64,000 bases of DNA from the NCBI GenBank assembly GCA_028554755.1, contig JAPTOF010000019.1:5032001-5096000 (forward strand), given 5' to 3'. This stretch comes from Cordia subcordata (taxonomy: Eukaryota; Streptophyta; Magnoliopsida; Boraginales; Cordiaceae). This document shows, in pieces, positions 26,250 through 36,019 of the stretch (positions are counted from its first letter, which is position 1; each line of letters opens with the position of its first letter). Made by a program: the position numbers and the translations under genes. The notes under the pieces were generated by a model. That model ran no database searches. It was not told the DNA's origin and saw only the letters and a program-made list of their open reading frames with translations.

Positions 26250-27930
26250 GGTTTTTCAATCTGATGATTTAAACTTTTTATTTTTATTTGGGTTGGGGTT
26301 TGGGGATCCTCCTTTTCTTTTCCAAAACTTTGGGCTTTTATGCTCATTGGCTCTTATCAGCCCATAGTGCTTGGGCCTTTATCACAAAGCCCACGTGCAG
26401 AAGCAACTCTCGCTAATTACCAAAAAAAAAAAAAAAAACTCCATCTAAATTAGTTAATACATCCAACTTGTGAGCGATAAATTAGTTTGCAAAATTCCAA
26501 AAGCAAATCTGGTCACGTTTGTTTCTTTTTGTGTAGCTTACCTATGACGCAAAAGCGTTACAAATGTGATATTGGTAGAGCATGTTTGTCTCCATTTTCT
26601 TTTCCTTTTTATGTTATACCTTGACTTTAAGGTGAATAAGGATAAGCAATTTGCATCACCTATGTCGACAATTGATGTACAAGGGAACAAATTTTGGTTC
26701 GAATCGCCTCTTATTTTTCGGTTTCGAGAAGTAGCAATTGTCAAATAATGGATAGAAAAAAGAAATTGCTTATAAGCAAGTTTGAAAAAGTTAACAAGAA
26801 TTATATAGTCATCCTCATTTTAGATTTCAAGTTAAATTTTTGTCTTTCTTACGGATATTACATCATGAGCGAAATGTACTAATTATTTAATTTATCTTTG
26901 GATTTTATTTATAGCATTGCAGTAGATGGTTTTCTTTTTTAATATAAGAGAAACTCAATTATCAGTGCCTAATAATCGAATATTTGGTGAGAGTTACATT
27001 ACCAATTAGTAAACTATGGATGAAAGGACCAGCACCGTAATTTAACTACTATATAAGTCAAGTGATTGAAATTAAATCTAATTTTTGAGTAGTATCTAAT
27101 CTCAATTTTTTCGGGAATTAATGAAGGTTAACATTAAGAGTTTTGGAAGACGCCAACACACCAATTGTCGTTTCCAGTACCTTAATCGATTTCATCACCG
27201 ACTCACCAGACGAGTGCGAGTGCAGTCTCGCCCGTACATGGAACGCAAAGTAAAGACAAAAATAAATAAATAAATAAATAAATAAATAGAGATTTTTTTT
27301 TTTTTTTTTATCATTTCCCAATTCGGGATGATGAAAATTACACATGTCTAGGCTGACGTGGCATTGTTTGAAAGCAGAAACGTGACACATAAGCTGTTTC
27401 ATATTTCCGCTTCCTCTTCCTCCATTGCAAGAAAACCGCTGTTTTTACACCACCGTAGCCGTAGGGCGTATTACATCATCCCAAGAACCAGCGAGATTTA
27501 GAGAGAGAGATGGAGAGAGAGAGAGATTAGAAGAGGAAAAAGCAAAAAAATGCAGGAAAGACGGAAACTCCAAAGCGCCCAAACAAACGCCATTGATTTC
27601 AGACGCAGAAAAAAACAGAGCTTTTTCAACACCTGTACCTCCTCCATGCCCACCACCGCATCACCCCCCACATCCCTCTCCTACCACATTGGCCATTCTC
27701 TTTAACCCAAACCCAAAACTTTACTGCTCTCCTGAGAAAAAGTAAAGACAAACTCAACCTCTTCAACAAAATGAAAACCAAAATAATAAAAAATAAAAAT
27801 AAAGGAGAAAAAACAAAAACAAAAAAAAAGAAGAAAAACTTAGTTAAGCCCCTTAACTCTTGTTTGCTTACTAATTCACTCCACTCTCACTTTCTCAAAA
27901 GAAAAAAGCATTAATCTTTTTTTTTTTTTT
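26250..27930. other. Intergenic DNA upstream of the first FUSCA3-like gene
   Basis: No supported gene. It contains an (AAAT)n microsatellite at about 27258-27288 and (GA)-rich DNA near 27498-27530. The block 27545-27650 is clearly homologous to about 43530-43665 upstream of the second FUSCA3-like gene (shared 'caggaaagacggaaactcca', 'caaacgccattgatttcaga' and 'gagctttttcaacacctgta'). The segmental duplication therefore reaches at least to about 27.5 kb. Confidence 0.7.
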
Positions 27931-27950
27931 GGGGCATCACCAGGAATGAA

Positions 27951-28162
27951 CGTTGAACAAATGTCACCCAGATCAGATAGCATGATGATCACCACAGCCT
28001 TTGCTACATTTAGGAAACACACAACCACTAACCGAGTCATCACATTCACTACCTATATAACACAACTCCCCCCTCTTTAAAAGCTAACCCAACCCATTTT
28101 TCATCAAACCAGCCCTCATTACTAGAAGTTTTTGGATAGTAGCACTTGTAGTGGTGGTGGTG
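27951..28162 (+). promoter_or_regulatory. Proximal promoter/5' UTR of FUSCA3-like copy 1
   Basis: This block aligns with 44054-44242 upstream of copy 2 (shared 'caggaatgaa', 'ttgaaca', 'tgtcac', 'gatgatcacca', 'acatttagg' and 'catcaaaccagccctcatta'). Copy 1 contains a TATATAA at 28054-28060, about 100 bp before the start codon, within a segment of about 35 bp that copy 2 lacks. Both copies keep a 'ttaaaagc' closer to the gene. Confidence 0.6.
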
Positions 28163-31100
28163 ATGGTGAAAAACGAGGCCTATGGTGAGGTTAGAAGTGG
28201 AAAGCACAGCAGCAGCATTGTTCAAAGAAGAGGGGACAAGATGAAAGAAAGCTACAATAATAATAAGAAGAAGAAGACCACCACCACTAACACTAGTCTT
28301 CACTACTTATCATCGTTAAAGGGGAGGAGTGAGATGGTGATGTTTGATGCACTGATCAGAAAGAAAAGGGTGACCAGGCACAGCAAGAAGCGTTCTTCTT
28401 TCCATAACTTGAGACCTTTCATTTTCCCATCCCTCTCCTCCTCTCACGTGCCGCCGCCACCACCACCACCACCACCACCTCCCCCTGCACGTGTAAGCTG
28501 CTGCTCCTTTTTTTTTTATTTTTGTTGTTTATTTATTTCTTCTTCCCTAACTCAGATTGAAGTGGAATTGACCAGGTGATGTGTTATTCATAAGCTACTG
28601 GACGAGTTTCAGGGGTTTTCTATTATGAGTTTCTTGAATTGTTTTTTCTTTCTCTTATTTTCTTTGGGGCGTTTTTTTTGCCGTACGAATAAAATCTGGT
28701 CAGAGATTTTTGTTTTATTTCCTACAAATGTTTATTTCTTTTTTTTTTTTGTCGGAAAAATGTTTGTTTCTTGAATCTGAGACTTGTAGCCTACAAAGTA
28801 AATTCTTAATATATCAAGTTGATGTACTGTGTCTTTTCTTTTTTGCCCTTTTTTTCTTTTTGCGGCTAAGTGGGTCCTCTAATTACATCTTTCGAGTAGA
28901 TACCATGAGGTGATTTTTGCTGCTTGTAGAGGGCATTTAGGAATATATGACCCCCAGAAAAAGAGAAAGGGGGGACTTGAGAATTTCTGTTATTCTCACA
29001 TGATCAGACTCTTATATGAGATCAGAAGCATCTGGTCACTAGTCCAGATCAAATCTTTATCATACCGTAATTCATTTTTTAGCTAAGTTTAACGAAAATG
29101 GAGAGTCTATAAGAGCAAGATAAAGGGAATGATTTATGCTATGGGGGTAAATTTTCATTATTCGTCCTTCACCATATATACCCTAGCTCATACAAAGAGC
29201 CAAACCTTACATTATATAAGGGGTGGTGAACTTGAGCTGTGTGACATATAACTAATAACAATTGTGGTCTTGGCAAGGTCATCATGAAATTTGTCTAAGT
29301 ATAACCATGTCTAGCTTAATTCACCACCTGAAGGAGTTTCATTTTATTATAATGATGAGGGGGAGAAAAATAATAAGGATGATGCATAGCAAAGATCAGA
29401 TATAAGCCAAGTAATCCAGAAATGACTTTAAGCTTTAGCATGAGTACATCGTATAGAGCACATGTGCTCTTTTGGGGTGGGGGGGGGGGCGCTTGTTGAT
29501 TTAGTTGCCACTAATTCTAGCAGCATGACTACCGTTAAGTATGAGTACGACATATCGAAGATGTACAGTGGTGCTAGATGACAGTATTGTGGGCCACATG
29601 GAAAGCGCGGGGAGAGGGGGGTGGTTGATTTAGTCGCCATTAATTCTAGCAGCAAGACTACAATTAATAATGCGTATGACTTATAGAGGATGCATAGTGG
29701 TGGCTAGATAACTTGACAGTAGTTATGGGCCACGTGGAAAGCAGCGGCGGGAAGGGGAGGGGTGGTTGATTTAGTTGCCGCTAATTCTAGCAGCACGACT
29801 ACTGTTAAGTATGAGTACGACATATAGAAGATGTACAGTGGTGGGTAGATGACAGTAATTATGGGCCGCGTGGAGAGCGTGGGGGGAGGGGGGGTGGCCG
29901 ATTTAGTCGCCATTAATTCTAGCAGCAAGACTACCGTTAAGAATGAGTACAACATATGGAGGATGCATAGTGGTGGCTAGATAACTCGACAGTAATTAAG
30001 GGCCACGTGGAAAGCGCGGGGAGAGGGGGGGTGGTTGATTTAGTCGCCACTAATTCTAGCTGCACGACCGCCATTAAGTATGAGTACAACATATAGAGGA
30101 TGTACAGTGGTGGCTGGATAACTTGACAGTAATTATGGGCCACGTGGAATGGGGGGAGGGGGGTTGATGTAAGTCTCCACTAATCCCAGCAGCACGGCTA
30201 CCATTAAGTATGAGTACGACATATAGAGGATGTACAGTGGTGGCCAGATAACTCGACAGTAACTATACGGCACGTGTTAGTGTCCTCTATATTGTTTTCT
30301 GTTTCCAATTTTGCTGAGTTGCAATCATTTAGATTTACCATGAGTACAGCAAAAAATAGAAAAGGCGGCAGTCGTTTAGATGGAATGTGACAAATGAAAG
30401 ATCTACTGCACTCGGATAGTGGAAAATGATTTGTTAAGGTGTAGGAGTACGAGAAATAGAAATTCTATAGCGGCATCTTATCCTTCTACGATGGATTGTG
30501 TATGCAACTTTCTGATCTGCAGAGTTCGACCACTTGCCATGAATATAGGCCTGAAAACATATTGTAACTTCATTTACTCTATTAAGGAAATATATTTGCA
30601 GCATTACCATATGATGTGTGAGTTTTCTACTAATTGATGTTTATTACTGGCTAATTGCTTTATCTTCACTTATTCTATTAAGGAAATATATGTATGGCAT
30701 TACCTTATGATGTGTGAGCTTTATGCTAACTGATGTCCATTACCGGCTTACTGCTTTAGGCAATTGATCCTGGAAGTCTTAGGTATCTTTTCGAGAAGCG
30801 GCTGCAAAAGAGTGATGTCAGTTCACTGAGAAGAATGGTACTTCCAAAGGTCTGAAATTCTACCTGTCCTACTCATTTTGAGAGTATATATATGTTAATT
30901 GATTTTCTATGGTATTCTTGAAAGTCACTATCATCATATAAAGGATTCAGTTCACCTATTGAGCTGGTGCAACATAATTGTTCTGAAAAATTCATTTTGT
31001 TATTATGATTATTCCAGCAAGCAGCAATGGATTATCTTCCTCTTTTATCAGTCAAAGAAGGATTTTTCATGTGGATGTATGATATGGATGGTCAGCATGT

Positions 31101-32410
31101 GTGGAGGTTCAAGTTCAGGTTTGATTTTGCACGGGCTCAGCTAATTATCTTCAGATGTGTAAGGCAACAAACTGGAAAAAAGCAGAAGTTCCACAACAAA
31201 AAAAAAAATGAAACGTGATTCACATGGAAATAGCATGTGAATCTAGAAGCTAAACTTTTTACTTCTTGCCATGGAGATTATAGATCCATATGTGTTAATC
31301 CAATGGCAGCTAAGGGCCTTTCTTTTTTTTTCAACCAAAAAAAAGAAAAGAGAAGTCATTAGAAGTCGGGATGTTGAGCCAAATTTCTCATGGAACTTCA
31401 AGTCATTCAAATTTGCAAGCAGTTCATGATATCTCATACTATCTAACATCTCAACCTCTTTTCACTCAGATACTGGCCAAACAATACTAGCCGAATGTAT
31501 GTGCTTGAGAACACTGGTAGGCCTCTCATCTTTTTCTTAATACGTCTTTTATCATTTCTCTCCGGTTTCTCAAGAATTTGATCTTCTCTTATGACGTCTT
31601 GTTAAATATACCCTCAGGGGAATTTGCTCATACTCATGGCTTAGAGGATGGAGACTATATTGTGCTGTATCAAGACAAACACAGCCAGAGATATGTATGT
31701 AGTTCTGGCTCCTTCTCTCTGATTCTAATGGTTTTATTTGAATGGAATTTTTAGGTATAATTATTCATTAGGGACGTTATCTCTATTAGGTCATTCAAGC
31801 TCGAAAAGCTGGTGAAGGAGATCTGGATATTAATTATGAAGCTGAAGATAGTTCTGGTGATAATTCAATCAGTACTGTCAATTACCGCCTTCCCTGTGAT
31901 TCATTAACTGCCCCTAAAGAAGATCAAATTGGGGGTTCTTTGGTTTATGAAGCCGAAGATAGTTCTAGTGATAATGCAAGCAATGCTGTCAATGGTCTCC
32001 TTATCTATGAGACAGATATTGCCCCTAAAGAAGATGAAATGAGTATGTCTTTTGTTTATGAAGCTCAACAAAATTTTACTGATAATGCAAGCAAAACCGC
32101 CAATGCCCTTCTCTCCTATGAGCCAAAGATCACCCCTAAAGAAGATGATTCGGGCTTGTCTTTCCTTGAAGAAGATCAAGACAGTCCTAGTGATAATGCA
32201 AGCAATGCTCCCGATGGCCTCCTCCTGTACGAGTCCAATTACTTTCCCGAGATCATCCCTAAAGAAGATGAAATGGGCATGTCCTTTATTTACGATACCA
32301 CCTTCTCAATTGATTTCCGTTATGATTTCTTGGGAGGATCAGTTACCTACTACCCAAGGATTGAACAAAAAGAAGAGTTCAAATCCTTTTCTATAGATGA
32401 CTTCTATTAA
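28163..32410 (+). CDS. FUSCA3-like B3 transcription factor, copy 1
   Basis: Exons: 28163-28492, 30760-30849, 31018-31118, 31470-31516, 31618-31694 and 31790-32410, totalling 1266 nt or 421 residues, all GT-AG and in frame. The N-terminus has a basic stretch (RKKRVTRHSKKRSS) and a run of 12 prolines before exon 2. The B3 DNA-binding domain covers about residues 118-222: YLFEKRLQKSDVSSLRRMVL, DMDGQHVWRFKFRYWPNN, SRMYVLENTGEFAHTHGL and VIQARKA. It is closest to FUS3, which binds RY (CATGCA) motifs and drives embryo maturation with LEC1, LEC2 and ABI3 in the nucleus. The end, SFIYDTT...FLGG...SIDDFY, matches the FUS3 C-terminus. Between them are four repeats of about 37 residues (235-386), making the protein about 100 residues longer than Arabidopsis FUS3. 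The ATG chosen is the one shared with copy 2. Confidence 0.92.
29455..30290. repeat. Six-unit minisatellite with G-boxes in FUSCA3-like copy 1 intron 1
   Basis: Six units with starts ('taattctagcagca' or variants) at 29512, 29641, 29782, 29913, 30051 and 30181, so spacings are 129, 141, 131, 138 and 130. Each holds a G-rich tract, 'ttgatttagtcgccac', 'gttaagtatgagtac', 'acatatagaggatg', 'acagtggtgg' and a site close to CCACGTGG. The alternating spacing hints at a dimeric unit of about 270 bp. Copy 2 keeps only about one decayed unit near 45610-45730. Confidence 0.9.
31847..32302 (+). repeat. Coding tandem repeat of about 111 bp in FUSCA3-like copy 1
   Basis: Four repeats encode residues 235-271, 272-308, 309-345 and 346-386. 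The consensus is built from D-S-S-x-D-N-A-S-N-A, L-L-x-Y-E, A-P-K-E-D-E and S-F-V-Y-E. The last unit runs into the conserved FUS3 tail motif SFIYDTT, so the array probably grew by duplicating the ancestral tail. It is strongly acidic. Confidence 0.9.
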
Positions 32411-34256
32411 GTTGCTGATGCAGCTCTGTAGAATCATGTGATGCTGCACACTATCTGTAACAATAGGTTTTGAAGAAAAGTTTCTGCATGTATATGTAAC
32501 AATAAACACTAAGAAGTCTTTTTGTTGTTCTTATAACTTGAACACTAGGAAGTCCTTTGATGTTCTTATAATTTTTGCTGTGGCCTGGAAGGACCTCTTG
32601 ACCTGTATCAGCTGTTTAAAGCTTCTAAAAAGTATTGCAAGTAGTGCAGCTTCCTTTTTTCTCATGTGTGTGACTTGTATCAGCTGCTACACACTTCAAT
32701 GCTTTCTGTCCAAGGTGTAGCTACTTTTCTAGATTTTGAGAAGTATTTATATTGTAGTTTCAAGAGCATTTATTGTTGGAGGTTATCATACAGAAATGTA
32801 GCTCAATTGCATAAAGGGGCAATGCTCGAGTATATTCACAGAGTACAGTAAACAGGAGTGGGGAGAAAAAAAAAGAGGGAAAAATTGGTGAGAGCTATTA
32901 TGCAGCTTATAAGAGACATCTTTTAGCATAAGAGAAAATCCAGAAGCCGCAGCAGAATGAGGACAATAGAGGGGAAGAATGTGCGCAGCCAATGGTGGAT
33001 GAGGGTTGCACCCAATGGGAATCCCCTGTCCGCATTCTCAATGATTGGCTTGCTAATCACAACCTCATTTGCCTCTTCCTATCTTGCCTGTCAGTGTATA
33101 CACACATACGGATACTCTCTCTTTCATCCCTAAGGTTTTATTTTTATCTCCTACTTTGCTGCTTTTTGAGTAAAGTAGTATGTCTGTGATATGCATTTTT
33201 GGGCCTAAATTTTTTGGTAATTCTTTTGTAATATTTTGCAGCTTTGTTCCATGAAGCTCACACTATGCATGGGTCTGAAAAAGGATCATGCTCGTGTTGG
33301 ATCCAGTATGTTACTTATGCAATTTAGTAGTAAGTTTGCTACAAAATCCTGAATATTGTCTAATTCAGAGGGAAAGCTACCTACATTTTTATGTGTGTAT
33401 ATAGGGATCTTTAGCGGAGCACTGATCATTTTTGTGGTGATGTATTGCGGGAGAAGAGCAGAAAGTGAAGGCAAACTTAGCTGCCTTGGTGCCGTTTGCT
33501 TTAAATTCAATTTTGCTTCATTTATTACTCATTGAAGCCGTAGAATTTCCAAGAGTTTAGCTACTTGGCAAATTCGGAGTACAATTGGATTATTCGATTT
33601 GTTAATTACTTATTGGGAATGTGTTATTTAGTCCAAGTTCCTTCGTAAGAAGGTATCTAACTTGCTCTCACTTCTATTCTATCTTCCACAGGTGCAGTCT
33701 GCAGCAGGAGCAAGCAACTTACAAGAATCATCAGCACCTCTACCTTTCTGAACAGGCAAGAAATTCTCCCACAACTTGCTGTATAATGCTTAGATTGTTC
33801 TTGATAAAGGGAAAGAGCTGATCGCGACTTGGATCATCTTAGCTGATTTACCGAACTGACTTTGAAATGGAAAAGAAGAGATATAATCAAGGAAAAACCA
33901 TTTTTCTACTGAAATAAATGGATATATATGAAAAAGTGAAATTCAAAAGAGCAAAGTTTTTGCTAGGTTGTGCTACCTATATTCAAGAAATTTTATCTTC
34001 AATTGTCTTTATTTGTAACAGAACAACTGTTGGCCTTCCTGTAAGTGCATTCGTGTCTGCTTTCAGTCACCATTCTTTTTGCGGAGTTCATTATGAAGCT
34101 TTGAACTGTTGCTGTCCTTTTGTGTTCAGCTTAAAAACGCAGCCACTGGTATCTTTCTATTCTCTCAGACAGATTCTCTAGCTTTTTCCAGTAGATCCCT
34201 ACATCATATGCACACATCCCGTCATTAGGGAAAAAGCTTAAACGTTAGGACAGCAA
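32411..34256. other. 3' flank of FUSCA3-like copy 1
   Basis: The first few hundred bases are the likely 3' UTR; they share blocks with 47739-48010 behind copy 2 (for example 'gcatgtatatg' followed by 'aacaataaac'). The rest, about 32.8-34.2 kb, has no supported gene and no repeat I recognise. It has no counterpart behind copy 2, where the same interval is only about 700 bp. Confidence 0.55.
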
Positions 34257-34329
34257 GCCCGTCTAGCTCAGTCGGTAGAGCGCAAGGCTCTTAACCCTGT
34301 GGTCGTGGGTTCGAGCCCCACGGTGGGCG
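34257..34329 (+). tRNA. tRNA-Lys (anticodon CUU), copy 1
   Basis: A 73-nt cloverleaf: acceptor GCCCGTC/GGTGGGC, D arm GCTC...GAGC, anticodon loop CTCTTAA with CTT at 34290-34292, T arm GTGGG-TTCGAGC-CCCAC. The anticodon stem is CAAGG/CCCTG, which puts an A-C mismatch where copy 2 has A-T. A- and B-box promoter sequences are intact. There is no intron and no encoded CCA, as expected for a nuclear gene. Confidence 0.95.
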
Positions 34330-35690
34330 TCCTCTCCCGTGAATGTTTGCAGTTTTTTTCTCCTTTTCCTTCCACTGTGGGCGTCGACTCAAGCAACCGG
34401 TATGCTTTACGGCTCAATTGGACAGGAGCTCTCTATTTGCTTGTCTTCTGTGGATTCACTGTTTTTGCTCGTTCTTCTTCCATCTCGCACCTATCACTCT
34501 CGTTTCTTCCGGGGACATCGGAGAGGAAAAGCAAAAGCAAATATTTACCGCGCTCGACTGTCACGGACGTGCTGACAGCATCGAAAGACTTGCAAAACCC
34601 ACAGTATTGACGAACGATAGTAAGGTCTACGAGCTGCGTCTGTAACGCCAATTACCTATCAAGGCACTATATGGATACAGTGCATATCAAGAAAAATCTT
34701 TAATGCTCGTTTATTTCCCATCTCTCACCCCTTCGCGTGAATGTCATGGGTGTGCCAAGGCACCTTAGCGAATCACGCATAACTACTTTCAACAACAATA
34801 CCCAGTTCTCCGCCTTCTCACCCCACCAAACGGATAACAGAAAATCTAACGTGAATGGGTTCAGACGTGGGATAAGCTCTGCCCTCTCTCAGCCGTCCGA
34901 TCTATCCGACGAGCTGGATCTAAGTAATTTCCCCTCCCTCGTTTTCCAGCATAATCTTCCAAGGCCTGATTACAATCCGGTTAATAACCAAAAACCCGAA
35001 CCGATCTTTATTCTGTTCGGTTCTAGTTCTTAAAATTTCATAATTTCAGTTTCCCACTCCACTTCTGGTGAGTTACCTTATTTTTCAATTAGGAACCGAA
35101 TTAATCGAATAACAATACCTCATTTCCTATGCATAATATGTTGTTTTACTTATTGCCTGTTTAGTTGTTTTATTTCATTAAAAGTTGTATTAGATTTTTT
35201 TGGTAAATTTCATGCTGCGTCATACTCGAGCATGTCTATGACTTTATTGCATCCAGTTGTACTCAATTTTTTGCTAAAGAATGTTTATGATTGGTGTTTA
35301 TAATAGTTGTAATATGAATATTTAAATATTGTATTTGCTTGTTTGATTCAATTATCGACAACAACTATACGTTTCCGGAAATTTGGTAATAGGTTTGTTT
35401 TTATTTCAGTTAATAACAAGAGCCGGACCAAAAAGATTCAATTTCATAAAACTTTATAATTTCAGTATCAGTCATGTCGGTTCTGGCCGATTCCACTTGA
35501 ATGCTCACCCTGCCTACTCTAATAGCACGCCGTCCGAAAATAAGGTTTTTTGAATTGTCAGATGGCTGCTGCTGCATACAACTGAATTTACAAGCAGAAA
35601 CTAAATGAGAACACCAGAACAAAATGGTTTCATGTTCGATGGGGAAATAAAAAAATGATCCTCGTAGCCAGAGATATGCCACAAGAAGTG
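34330..35690. other. Intergenic DNA between tRNA-Lys and phosphate carrier copy 1
   Basis: No supported gene. Open frames near 34299-34645 (three overlapping frames) and 34737-35033 match no family. From about 35690 on, the sequence matches the 3' flanks of the other two carrier genes (near 48570 and 53150), so it is probably carrier 3' UTR and flank. Confidence 0.5.
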
Positions 35691-36019
35691 AATTGAAAGC
35701 CTTGATATAACACCAACAAATATGCGTGTTATTTTGCTTGTCCTTCATTGGTTTGGCAGAATGGCATAATACCTGTAAAATAACTCGTACCTACTCTAAC
35801 CAAAACTTCGTAAACATTTTAAAGTTTTGAGGGTACAACCCTCTCCGGAACATCAAAATCACTGAAAATCAACGTTCCTCGGAACGTTAGAATATCCAAG
35901 GAATAAATCTTCACCTGCTTAAATTCGCATTTTATAGAGGAGCTATTTTTATTGATGTCCCCCTTCTAAAGTATAGTCTCAACATCTCTAATTGCCTAAT
36001 AAAAATCTTCCATCCGAGT

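Noticed and set aside
28049..28303. Minus-strand frame with a hydrophobic start over the FUS3-like exon 1
   Set aside because: Shadow of repetitive codons in the real gene; the counterpart in copy 2 is not conserved as a protein.
29455..30290. Could be taken for a CRISPR-like regular array
   Set aside because: Units of 129-141 bp repeat almost completely, without unique spacers, inside a plant intron.
34737..35033. 98-codon plus-strand frame between tRNA-Lys and the carrier
   Set aside because: No family match and no counterpart in unit 2.
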